Positions 32,758-40,576 of a stretch of 44,952 nt of DNA are shown here, piece by piece. The stretch spans positions 1 through 44,952 of the forward strand of contig MGQW01000011.1 of assembly GCA_001798885.1 (NCBI GenBank), in the 5' to 3' direction. The translations under genes were made by a program, and so were the position numbers. The first letter of the stretch is position 1. Every line of letters begins with the position of its first letter. This DNA is from Deltaproteobacteria bacterium RBG_16_64_85 (lineage in GTDB: Bacteria; Desulfobacterota; Deferrimicrobia; Deferrimicrobiales; Deferrimicrobiaceae). The notes beneath the pieces are model-generated. The model saw only the letters and a list, made by a program, of their open reading frames with translations, made no database searches and was not told where the DNA came from.

Positions 32758-33967
32758 GGAGGAGGGCGACCCCATCGGAAGGCTGAATTTCCATACCGCG
32801 GGCGAGACCCACGGGCCGGCGCTTCTGGTCATCGTGGAAGGGCTTCCCGCCGGCGTGAGCGTGTGCGCGGAGGACGTCAACAGGGAACTCGCGCGGCGCC
32901 AGTTGGGATACGGGCGCGGGGACCGGATGAAGATCGAGAGGGACGAGGCGGAGATCCTGTCCGGCGTGCGGTTCGGAAAAACGCTGGGGGGGCCCGTCGC
33001 CCTGCTGATCCGAAACCGGGACTGGGTGAACTGGCGGGAAAAAATGGCTCAGGAGGGGACGGGGGCAGGGGTTCCGCCGCTGACGACCACCCGGCCGGGG
33101 CACGCCGATCTCGCGGGCGTACTGAAATACGGACACAGGGACGTCCGCAACGTGCTGGAGCGGGCAAGCGCGAGGGAGACCGCGGCACGCGTTGCGGCGG
33201 CCGCTCTGGCGCGCCTTTTCCTGCGCGACGTGGGAATCGCCGTTGCGGGACACGTTCTCTCCATCGGGAAGGTCTGCGTCCCCGTGGATGTCGAGGGGAG
33301 CTGGGAATGCGCGGTTCGGGCCGAAAAGAGCGGACTTCGGATGGGCGATCCCTTTGCCTCGGCGCGCGCGGTGCGGCTGATCGACCGGGCAAGGAAGGCG
33401 GGGACCTCCGCCGGAGGGATCGTGGAGGCGATCGCGAAGGGGGTTCCTCCGGGGTTGGGATCGTTCGTTTCCTGGGACCGCAGGCTGGACGCCCGCCTGG
33501 CTTATGCCGTGATGAGCATCCCGGCGATCAAGGGGGTGGAAATCGGGGGGGGGATTGCGCTCTCCGCCCTTCCGGGCAACCGGGTCCACGACGAAATATT
33601 TCCCGGAAGAAGGCGCGGCAACCCCCTGCTGGGAAAGGTCTGCCTCCCGTTCCACCGGAGAACGAACCGGGCGGGAGGCGTGGAGGGGGGGATGAGCGAC
33701 GGGGAGCTCGTCCTCGTGCGCGCCGCGATGAAGCCCATTCCGACACAGTCCCGGCCCTTGCGCACGGTTGCCATCGGGACCTGGAAGAAGGCGGTGGCTC
33801 ATCGCGAGCGCAGCGACGTCTGCGCGGTTCCGGCGTGCTCGGTCGTTCTGGAGGCGATGGTGGGGATCGTCCTCGCGGACGCCTTCCTGGAGAAATTCAG
33901 TGGCGATTCGATGCGGGAAATCCAATATAATTATGTCCATTACCTGCGCAGCATCGGCGCCCGATGA
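32756..33967 (+). CDS. aroC: chorismate synthase
   Basis: 403 residues if started at TTG 32756. Final shikimate-pathway step: converts EPSP to chorismate with reduced FMN. Seen: HTAGETHGPALLVIVEG, ELARRQLGYGRGDRM, EILSGVRFGKTLGGPVA, TTTRPGHADLAGVLKY, NVLERASARETAARVA and KGVEIGGG. The start is problematic: TTG 32756 sits in the terminator T-tract with no upstream ribosome-binding site, while GGAGGAGGG (32758-32766) points 7 bases on to an ATC codon at 32774, close to where relatives begin. No ATG or GTG fits. It overlaps aroK by 4 bases and heads the aro block. Confidence 0.95.
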   Translation: MEEGDPIGRLNFHTAGETHGPALLVIVEGLPAGVSVCAEDVNRELARRQLGYGRGDRMKIERDEAEILSGVRFGKTLGGPVALLIRNRDWVNWREKMAQEGTGAGVPPLTTTRPGHADLAGVLKYGHRDVRNVLERASARETAARVAAAALARLFLRDVGIAVAGHVLSIGKVCVPVDVEGSWECAVRAEKSGLRMGDPFASARAVRLIDRARKAGTSAGGIVEAIAKGVPPGLGSFVSWDRRLDARLAYAVMSIPAIKGVEIGGGIALSALPGNRVHDEIFPGRRRGNPLLGKVCLPFHRRTNRAGGVEGGMSDGELVLVRAAMKPIPTQSRPLRTVAIGTWKKAVAHRERSDVCAVPACSVVLEAMVGIVLADAFLEKFSGDSMREIQYNYVHYLRSIGAR

Positions 33968-34521
33968 AATGGGACGGCAAGCGTTTGCGACAGGCAGTGC
34001 TCGTGGGATTCATGGGGGCGGGAAAGAGTTCCGTCGGGAAGATCCTGGCGGAACGTCTCGGGGCGGAATTCGTCGACGTGGACGCGCGGATCGAGGAGAC
34101 CGCCGGTAAGGGCATAGGGGAGATCTTCACTTCTTGCGGAGAGGGGAGGTTCCGCGAAATGGAGAGGGCGGCGATCCGGAATGCGGTATCCGCGCCGGGG
34201 CGTGTGGTGGCGGCCGGAGGGGGGGCTTTCGTCGATGAAGCGAACCGGCAGGCGCTCAAGGCGTACGCTCCGGTCGTTTTTCTCGACGTCTCCGTCGAAT
34301 CGGTCTTGGAACGGCTCTCGGGGGACCGCTCCCGACCGTTGTTCCCCGTGGAGAAGGAAGCGGAGAAATTGCGGGAATTGATGGAAAGGCGCCGACCGGC
34401 GTACCAGGAGGCCGATTTCACCGTGTCAACGGACGGCCGCACCGTCCCGGAAATCGCGGATCGCATCCTTGCCCTGCTCGCACGGCGCCCCGTTCCGCGA
34501 CGGGAAGGAGGGCGCGGATGA
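33964..34521 (+). CDS. aroK: shikimate kinase
   Basis: 185 residues. Phosphorylates shikimate at the 3-position. Walker A is GFMGAGKSSVGK; DVDARIEE provides the Mg/shikimate-binding Asp pair; SCGEGRFREMERAAI and VVAAGGGAF are the shikimate-binding segments; FLDVSVESVLERLSGD and RPLFP match the lid region (RPL). ATG 33964 overlaps the aroC stop and its stop overlaps the aroB start. The C-terminus (PRREGGRG) is slightly extended. Order aroC-aroK-aroB is a coupled operon. Confidence 0.96.
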   Translation: MKWDGKRLRQAVLVGFMGAGKSSVGKILAERLGAEFVDVDARIEETAGKGIGEIFTSCGEGRFREMERAAIRNAVSAPGRVVAAGGGAFVDEANRQALKAYAPVVFLDVSVESVLERLSGDRSRPLFPVEKEAEKLRELMERRRPAYQEADFTVSTDGRTVPEIADRILALLARRPVPRREGGRG

Positions 34522-36254
34522 CCTCCGACATGCTCACCGTCCCACTGGGCGAGCGGACGTACGACATCTTTTTCGGGGAAGACATCTATTCCCTGTTCCA
34601 GGAATGGATTTGCCGCTTCTTCCCGGACGGCTCGGTGTTCGTGATCACGGACCGGAACGTCGCCTCGATCTACGGGGAGGACATCCGCCGGTGGCTTACC
34701 GGGATCCCCCATTACGTCCACATGATCGAGCCGGGGGAGGAGTCGAAAGACTGGGAAACGGTGCGCGGGATCTACGCCTTTCTCGCGCGAGGGAAAGCGG
34801 ACCGCGATGCATTGGTGGTTGCCTTCGGCGGCGGGGTGGTCGGGGACCTCGCCGGCTTCGCCGCCGCAACCTACCTGCGGGGCCTCCCCTACATTCAGAT
34901 TCCGACCACGCTGATCTCCCAGGTGGACAGCAGCGTGGGGGGCAAGACCGGGTTCAACCTCCCGGAAGGGAAGAACCTCGTGGGGGCGTTCCATCAGCCG
35001 CGGGCGGTTTTCATCGACCACAACTTTCTCCGAACGCTGGACGACCGGAATCTGCGCGCCGGGATGGCCGAAGTGGTCAAGTGCGGTCTCGCGGGCGACG
35101 CGGTCCTCTGGAAGACGCTCTGCTCCAATGGCGCGGGGTGGAAGTCGGTGTCCGGGCGGGAGTGGCACGACGTTATCCGGCGGTCCGTTGCTTTCAAGGC
35201 GTCGATCGTGGCGAAGGACGAAAGGGAATCGTCCATCCGCCGCATCCTGAACCTGGGTCACACCATCGGGCACGCCCTGGAGCAGTCCTCCGGCTACGGC
35301 GCCCTTCTCCACGGGGAAGCGGTGGCGATGGGGCTCGCCTGGGAGGTGATGTTTTCCCGACGGCTGGGAATTACCCCTCCGGAAGTGGAGGAGCGTCTCT
35401 TTTCCCTGTTGCGGGAAATGGGGTTTGCCCTCGACGATCCCGGTCTCGCGCTTTCCTCGATCGCCTCGGCAGTCGGGTTGGACAAGAAACGGGTCGCGTC
35501 GGACGTGGACCTCCCGATGGTGACCGCTCCCGGCGCCTGTGCCCTGAAGCGGGTGCCTCTTGCGCTCCTGCGGAAGGAGCTGCCAGCGATTCGCGCCGAG
35601 ATTCTGCGAAGGAGCCGCGAGGCGGGCATCGATCCGGCAGAGGGAAGGGAACTCCAGGAGCGGATCGAGCGAGGCAGCCACGAGGAGGCGGTAGCGATCC
35701 TCGAAAGGCGGGTGGAGTCCAATCCGAGCGATCTCAGGGCCATGGTGCTCCTTTCGGATGCCTATCGCCGCTCCGGGAAGCATACCGCCGCGTGGGAAAT
35801 GATCAAGGAGGTCCTCCAGCAGTCCCCAGCGGATGCAGGGGTGCAACGCGTGGCCCGCGAAATCGAAGAGGAACTCCGCCGGTCCCCTCCCCGGGAAGTC
35901 GTTGCGCCTCCCGAACCGCTGGAGGATGTGATCCTCCTCCCGGAAGGGGCCTTCGAGATCCGTCCGGCCGACCTTTTGCCGGGCACTCCGGAGAGCCCCG
36001 TTCCCGTCGCGGGTGTCCCGCCGCCTGGCCCGCCGATACGAACGATCACGATGGCCAACGTCTACTGGGAGCAGGGAGAGAAGGAAACGGCCCTGCGGAT
36101 CGTCGACGAGATCCTGATGCGCGACCCGGGGGATCACCGGGCACTGGAATGGAAGAAAGCGCACGAGGAGGAAAGGAGGGCCGTCGCGGCCCTCGCAGCT
36201 TTCCTCGACACGATCGCAAAGGAGTATGGATATGACCTTTCGAAACCTCATTGA
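34518..36254 (+). CDS. aroB: 3-dehydroquinate synthase fused to a C-terminal TPR-like region
   Basis: 578 residues, against about 360 for normal AroB. Residues 1 to about 365 are a complete enzyme: GGGVVGDLAGFAAATYLRG (NAD), IPTTLISQVDSSVGGKTGFN, MAEVVKCG (zinc Glu), NLGHTIGHALEQ and LLHGEAVAMG (zinc His). The frame then continues without a break into helical repeats (about 375-445: GSHEEAVAILERRVESNPSD, LLSDAYRRSGKHTAAWEM), a Pro-rich linker (about 446-512), and another TPR-like unit (about 513-575: MANVYWEQGEKETALRIVDE). I found no internal start for the tail. It overlaps the Roadblock gene by 23 bases. The tail has no obvious role in aromatic synthesis and suggests a scaffold function. Confidence 0.93.
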   Translation: MTSDMLTVPLGERTYDIFFGEDIYSLFQEWICRFFPDGSVFVITDRNVASIYGEDIRRWLTGIPHYVHMIEPGEESKDWETVRGIYAFLARGKADRDALVVAFGGGVVGDLAGFAAATYLRGLPYIQIPTTLISQVDSSVGGKTGFNLPEGKNLVGAFHQPRAVFIDHNFLRTLDDRNLRAGMAEVVKCGLAGDAVLWKTLCSNGAGWKSVSGREWHDVIRRSVAFKASIVAKDERESSIRRILNLGHTIGHALEQSSGYGALLHGEAVAMGLAWEVMFSRRLGITPPEVEERLFSLLREMGFALDDPGLALSSIASAVGLDKKRVASDVDLPMVTAPGACALKRVPLALLRKELPAIRAEILRRSREAGIDPAEGRELQERIERGSHEEAVAILERRVESNPSDLRAMVLLSDAYRRSGKHTAAWEMIKEVLQQSPADAGVQRVAREIEEELRRSPPREVVAPPEPLEDVILLPEGAFEIRPADLLPGTPESPVPVAGVPPPGPPIRTITMANVYWEQGEKETALRIVDEILMRDPGDHRALEWKKAHEEERRAVAALAAFLDTIAKEYGYDLSKPH

Positions 36255-36591
36255 AGGATTGCACCAGAAGGATGCCTCCGTTCACGGAGGTGCGCTGGCG
36301 GGGGTTGACGGGCTGGTCGTCGAGGAGTGGCAGATCTCCCCGGAAGGCCGCGATCTTGCCGCCCTATGCGCCGAAATGGCGCAGTTTTTCAAGGAGTCCG
36401 GCCGGATCGCAGGAGAATACGGTCTCGGCCCCGCCTCGGAGTTGCTCCTGGCCGGCGAGCAAGGGATCGTCCTGGTGCGCAAGGTGACGGAGGACTACAT
36501 CCTCCTGCTGGTCGCGGACCCGGGGGCCGTCCCCGGGAAGTGCCGCTTCTACCTTCGCCTCGGGGCGCGGCGCGCAAAGGAGATGCTGTGA
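36232..36591 (+). CDS. Roadblock/LC7-domain protein
   Basis: 119 residues from ATG 36232, 7 bases after AAAGGAG; an ATG 6 bases earlier is too close to that site. The start MTFRNLIEGLHQKD, then GALAGVDGLVVEEWQISPEGRDLAALCAEMAQFFKESGRI and LLLAGEQGIVLVRKVTEDYILLLVADPG (given in parts) is the typical Roadblock pattern: helix, GVDG turn, long helix, then two strands. Bacterial members include MglB, which regulates the Ras-like GTPase MglA and pilus polarity. No MglA-like gene is in the window. It overlaps the TPR tail of aroB and the aroQ start, so it is made together with them. Partner unknown. Confidence 0.78.
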   Translation: MTFRNLIEGLHQKDASVHGGALAGVDGLVVEEWQISPEGRDLAALCAEMAQFFKESGRIAGEYGLGPASELLLAGEQGIVLVRKVTEDYILLLVADPGAVPGKCRFYLRLGARRAKEML

Positions 36592-37061
36592 AGCGACAGG
36601 TCCGTCCCCGCATCCTGTTCATCGACGGCCCGAACCTCAACGTTCTGGGAAAGCGGGAGCCGGAGGTCTACGGGAAAAGGACCCTCGACGAGATCCGGCG
36701 CGAGGTTGCCCGGGCCGCCCGCCGGGAAAGGGCCGCCGTGGAGTTCTTCCAGTCGAACCACGAGGGGGAGATCATCGGCAGGCTTCAGGAAGTTCGGGGG
36801 AGTTTCGACGGCCTGGTGATCAATCCTGGCGGGTATACGCACACCAGCGTCGCGATCCGCGACGCCCTGGTCTACGCGGGAGTGCCCGCCGTCGAGCTCC
36901 ATCTGAGCAACCCGGGGAAGCGCGAGCCGTTCCGTCGGACCTCCCTCATCGAGGACGTTGCCATGGGCCGGATCGCCGGCTTTGGAGGATACGGATACGT
37001 CCTCGCCCTTTCGGCTCTGGTAAACCATTTACGGGAAGCGGGCGGACTTGCCGGCAGGTGA
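36588..37061 (+). CDS. aroQ: type II 3-dehydroquinate dehydratase
   Basis: 157 residues from GTG 36588, overlapping the Roadblock stop by 4 bases with AAAGGAG upstream. Dehydrates 3-dehydroquinate, the step after AroB. Seen: ILFIDGPNLNVLGKREPEVYG (in parts, with Asn and the catalytic Tyr of the EVYG segment), FFQSNHEGEIIGRLQEV, VINPGGYTHTSVAIRDAL, ELHLSNPGKREPFRRTS. The typical size is 145-155. It completes the four aro genes in this operon; aroE, aroA and the first enzyme are not here. Confidence 0.96.
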   Translation: MKRQVRPRILFIDGPNLNVLGKREPEVYGKRTLDEIRREVARAARRERAAVEFFQSNHEGEIIGRLQEVRGSFDGLVINPGGYTHTSVAIRDALVYAGVPAVELHLSNPGKREPFRRTSLIEDVAMGRIAGFGGYGYVLALSALVNHLREAGGLAGR

Positions 37062-38121
37062 TCCTCGCATCCGGCGGCTGGTTTCCCTCCTGTCCCGCCG
37101 CAAGATCGACCTGTTCCTCAGCGTTCGGTTGACGAACATCCGCTACCTTTGCGGGTTCGGTGGCAGCGACGCCGTCCTCCTGGTATCGGCCGAAGGGGCG
37201 ATGCTGGTGACCGACGGACGGTATGCCGAGCGGTCGCGGCAGGAGGTCCGCGGCGTGGACGTCACCATCACCGACCGCAAATGGAGGGAGGTGACTCGGC
37301 GGATCCGGCACGCACGCCCCGCACGGATCGGATTCGAGTCCCGCCACCTGTCCGTGGAGTTGTTCCGGCTCCTCTCCCGCGGCTCCGAGAGGAAGTGGGT
37401 GGCGCTCCCGGATCCCGTAGAGGGGCTCCGGATGCGAAAGGAAGAGGGGGAAGTCCGCGCGATGGAGGAAGCCGCGGTCGCCGCGTCGTGCGCTCTTCTT
37501 GCCGTGCTCTCCAGGGGCTACCGGGGACGCACCGAATCGGAGGTGGCCGCAGACCTCGAGCGGGAGATGAAAGTCCTGGGCGCGGAGGAGACCTCCTTCC
37601 GGCCCATCGTCGCCTCCGGCCCCCGTGCCGCGATGCCCCATGCCGTCCCCAGCTCCTGCAGGATCGGCGACGCGGATTCCGTGATCATCGATTTCGGAGC
37701 ACGGAAGGGAGGCTACTGCTCGGACGAAACGGTGACGCTGCTCCCCGGGCGGCCTTCCGGGTCCTTTCGGAAGGCGTACGACGCCGTTCGTCGGGCGCAG
37801 GAGGCGGGCATCCGGGCGATACGGCCAGGGATCCTCTGCCGGGAGGTCGACGCCCGCGTACGGGAATCTCTGGACCGCTCGGGATATTTAAAGTATTTTG
37901 TTCACTCTACCGGCCATGGAGTAGGCCTGGACATCCACGAGCGCCCCTCGCTCTCTCACCGGTCGAAGGACCGGCTTTCCGAGGGGATGGTGGTCACCGT
38001 GGAGCCCGGGGTCTACCTTCCCGGAAGGGGAGGGGTGAGGCTCGAGGACATGGTACGGGTCGCCGGGACTCGGGGGGAGCGGATCACCTATCTCCCGAAA
38101 GCGGTTCCGCCGCTGGGCTGA
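37048..38121 (+). CDS. M24-family aminopeptidase (Xaa-Pro peptidase type)
   Basis: 357 residues from TTG 37048, overlapping aroQ by 14 bases. Two-domain layout: an N-terminal creatinase-like domain (IRRLVSLLSRRKIDLFL, RYLCGFGGSDAVLLV) and a pita-bread catalytic domain. All five metal ligands are visible: Asp in IIDFGARKGGYCSDETV (two), His in HSTGHGVGLDIHE, Glu in VTVEPGVYL and Glu in VRLEDMV. Releases N-terminal residues next to proline. Genes of this type commonly lie between aroQ and efp. Whether it is PepP or PepQ cannot be settled. Confidence 0.93.
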   Translation: MPAGDPRIRRLVSLLSRRKIDLFLSVRLTNIRYLCGFGGSDAVLLVSAEGAMLVTDGRYAERSRQEVRGVDVTITDRKWREVTRRIRHARPARIGFESRHLSVELFRLLSRGSERKWVALPDPVEGLRMRKEEGEVRAMEEAAVAASCALLAVLSRGYRGRTESEVAADLEREMKVLGAEETSFRPIVASGPRAAMPHAVPSSCRIGDADSVIIDFGARKGGYCSDETVTLLPGRPSGSFRKAYDAVRRAQEAGIRAIRPGILCREVDARVRESLDRSGYLKYFVHSTGHGVGLDIHERPSLSHRSKDRLSEGMVVTVEPGVYLPGRGGVRLEDMVRVAGTRGERITYLPKAVPPLG

Positions 38122-38136
38122 GGGGGAAAGAGGTTC

Positions 38137-38694
38137 GTGTATACAACAGCGGATTTTCGCAACGGGCTGAAGATCGAGTTCGAAGGGGACCCGTACATCA
38201 TCGTCTATTTCCAGCATGTCAAGCCCGGGAAGGGGGGAGCGTTCGTCCGGACGAAGCTGAAGAACCTCAAGACGGGCGCCGTGCTCGAGCACACCTTCCG
38301 GAGCGGGGACAAGGTCGACAAACCGGATCTTGAAGACCGGGACATGCAGTTCATGTACAGGATGGAGAATGCGTACCACTTCATGGACACGGCGACCTAC
38401 GAGCAGATTTACCTCGACGGGGACCACGTCGGCGACGCCGGGAACTACCTGATCGAGAACCTGCCCGTCAAGATCCTCTTTTACCGGGGAGAACCGATCG
38501 GGATCGACCTTCCCATCTTCATCGAGCTCCGGATCGTCGAGTCGGAGCCGGGAGTGAGGGGAGATACCGTGAGCGGGGGCAGCAAGCCGGCGAAACTGGA
38601 GTCCGGCGCCGTCGTGCAGGTTCCCCTGTTCCTCAACGTTGGGGACAAGATCAAGGTGGACACCCGAACGGGAACCTACATCGAGCGAGCGTAG
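38137..38694 (+). CDS. efp: elongation factor P
   Basis: 185 residues from GTG 38137 behind AAAGAGG. Rescues ribosomes stalled at polyproline runs, which fits a proteome with many Pro-rich linkers (YibQ-like protein, AroB tail, LysM protein). Three beta-barrel domains; the loop [17 protein letters not shown] has a lysine at the modified position (Lys32), so an EpmA-type or lysine-dependent system is expected, not arginine rhamnosylation. The C-terminal [17 protein letters not shown] is canonical. Confidence 0.97.
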   Translation: MYTTADFRNGLKIEFEGDPYIIVYFQHVKPGKGGAFVRTKLKNLKTGAVLEHTFRSGDKVDKPDLEDRDMQFMYRMENAYHFMDTATYEQIYLDGDHVGDAGNYLIENLPVKILFYRGEPIGIDLPIFIELRIVESEPGVRGDTVSGGSKPAKLESGAVVQVPLFLNVGDKIKVDTRTGTYIERA

Positions 38695-38717
38695 TAGGGA
38701 CACTGGAGGGGAACGAC

Positions 38718-39170
38718 ATGAATCTCAAAGAGATAAAGGAAATCCTGGAACTTCTGAAGGGGTCCGACGTTTCGGAGCTCGAGGTGGCCCGGGGGGAAAA
38801 TGTGTTGAAGGTGCGCCGCGGGCCGTCGGGGGGGGAATTCCGCCAGGCCGCGGCCGTTCCCGCCCCGCCTCCGCTGGCGCCTGCCGGGGAGCCTTCCCGT
38901 GCGGAGACGGCGCCTGCACCCAAGACCAACGTCAAGGAGATCGTCTCCCCGATCGTCGGTACGTTTTACCGGGCCCCCGCACCGGACGCCTCTCCGTTCG
39001 TCGAGGTCGGCACGCGCGTCACGAAGGGGCAGGTGCTCTGCATCGTCGAGGCGATGAAGATCATGAACCAGATCGAATCCGACGCCGGCGGCACGGTGGC
39101 GGCGGTCCTCGTCGAGAACGGGCAGCCGGTGGCCTACGGGCAGCCGCTGTTCCACATCACGCTGGACTGA
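38718..39170 (+). CDS. accB: biotin carboxyl carrier protein of acetyl-CoA carboxylase
   Basis: 150 residues from ATG 38718, 23 bases after efp. The N-terminal helix ([20 protein letters not shown]) is followed by an Ala/Pro-rich linker and the biotinyl domain: [20 protein letters not shown] with the thumb, and [11 protein letters not shown] with the biotinylated Lys114. It carries the carboxyl group from AccC to the carboxyltransferase in fatty-acid synthesis. accC follows after 10 bases. Confidence 0.97.
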   Translation: MNLKEIKEILELLKGSDVSELEVARGENVLKVRRGPSGGEFRQAAAVPAPPPLAPAGEPSRAETAPAPKTNVKEIVSPIVGTFYRAPAPDASPFVEVGTRVTKGQVLCIVEAMKIMNQIESDAGGTVAAVLVENGQPVAYGQPLFHITLD

Positions 39171-39180
39171 AGGGGACGGC

Positions 39181-40518
39181 ATGATCCACAAGGTGCTGAT
39201 CGCCAACCGGGGAGAGATCGCCGTCCGCATCATCCGAAGCTGCCGCGAGATGGGGATCAAGACCGTCGCGATCTATTCCACGATCGACAAGGACGCCATG
39301 CACGTCCGGATGGCCGACCAGTCGGTCTGCGTCGGCCCGCCCGAAAGCTCGGAGAGCTACCTGAACGTCCCCTCCATCCTGAGCGCCATCGAGATCACCG
39401 ACGCCGACTCGGTCCACCCGGGATACGGCTTCCTGGCCGAGAATCCGGCGTTCGCGGAAATCTGCGAAAACTACGGCGTGAAGTTCATCGGACCTTCCTC
39501 CGAGGCGATCCGCCTGATGGGGGACAAGATCGAGGCGCGGCGGGCGGTCCAGAAGGTGAGGGTTCCCGTCGTCCCGGGGAGCGACAGCGCGATCACGGAG
39601 GAGGAAGAGGGGCTCAAGATCTCCAAGGATATCGGGTTCCCCGTGATCATCAAGGCGGCGGCCGGAGGAGGCGGAAGGGGGATGAAGATTGTCCACAGCC
39701 CGGCCTCCTTCATCAACGCATTCCTCACGGCGCAGTCGGAGGCCCTTTCGGCGTTCGGCGTCCCGGACGTCTACATCGAGAAATACTTCGAGCAGTCCCG
39801 GCACGTCGAAGTCCAGATCATGGGGGACAGCTTCGGCAGCGTGATCCATCTGGGGGACCGCGACTGCTCGATCCAGCGGCGCCACCAGAAGCTGATCGAG
39901 GAGGCGCCCGCGCCGTTCATCCCCGCGCGGATCCGCAACCGTCTCTGGAAGGCGGCCGTGGACGCGGCGACGGCGGTGGGTTATAACAATGTTGGGACCA
40001 TCGAATTCCTGTATGTGCCCGACGGGGAGTTCTACTTCCTGGAGATGAATACCCGCATCCAGGTGGAGCATCCCGTCACCGAAGCGATCACGGGGGTCGA
40101 CATCGTGCGGGAGCAGTTCCGCATCGCGGACGGGAAGAAGCTCCGGTTCGAGCAGAAGGACATCCATTTCCGGGGGCACGGCATCGAGTGCCGCATCAAC
40201 GCCGAGGACTCCGGGAACTTCGTCCCGTCCCCGGGAACGATCCGTTCCTGCCTCTTCCCGGGGGGATTCGGCGTGCGCGTGGACACCGCGATCTATCCCG
40301 GGTACGTCATCCCTCCCACTTACGATTCGCTCCTCGGGAAGCTGATCGTTCACGGAGAGGACCGGAACGAGGCGATCAGCCGGATGCGTCGGGCGCTCGA
40401 CGAGCTCCAGATCGAAGGCGTGAAGACCACGACGGATTTCCACAAGAAAATGATGAACAATACCGATTTCACCGAGGGACGGCTCTGGACGAACTTCCTG
40501 GAGAAGGCCAGGGGCTGA
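39181..40518 (+). CDS. accC: biotin carboxylase subunit of acetyl-CoA carboxylase
   Basis: 445 residues, full length. ATP-dependent carboxylation of the AccB biotin. Seen: VLIANRGEIAVRIIRSCREM, VHPGYGFLAENPAF, IKAAAGGGGRGM (Gly-rich ATP loop), ERDCSIQRRHQK-type segment (DRDCSIQRRHQKLIEEAPAP), FLEMNTRIQVEHPVTE and GHGIECRINAEDSGNFVPSP. Start ATG 39181 behind GGGGACGGC. It closes the efp-accB-accC run; accA and accD are not in the window. Confidence 0.98.
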   Translation: MIHKVLIANRGEIAVRIIRSCREMGIKTVAIYSTIDKDAMHVRMADQSVCVGPPESSESYLNVPSILSAIEITDADSVHPGYGFLAENPAFAEICENYGVKFIGPSSEAIRLMGDKIEARRAVQKVRVPVVPGSDSAITEEEEGLKISKDIGFPVIIKAAAGGGGRGMKIVHSPASFINAFLTAQSEALSAFGVPDVYIEKYFEQSRHVEVQIMGDSFGSVIHLGDRDCSIQRRHQKLIEEAPAPFIPARIRNRLWKAAVDAATAVGYNNVGTIEFLYVPDGEFYFLEMNTRIQVEHPVTEAITGVDIVREQFRIADGKKLRFEQKDIHFRGHGIECRINAEDSGNFVPSPGTIRSCLFPGGFGVRVDTAIYPGYVIPPTYDSLLGKLIVHGEDRNEAISRMRRALDELQIEGVKTTTDFHKKMMNNTDFTEGRLWTNFLEKARG

Positions 40519-40576
40519 ACGCACGGAAGGCCCCGTTGCGACCGCCGGCCGCGGCGCGTTGAGGAGCGAATAACCA

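Noticed and set aside
33897-36251. 784-codon open frame on the minus strand opposite aroK/aroB
   Set aside because: It is a shadow caused by high GC in the third codon position. The plus strand has clear AroK and AroB motifs, and the minus reading has no recognisable domain.
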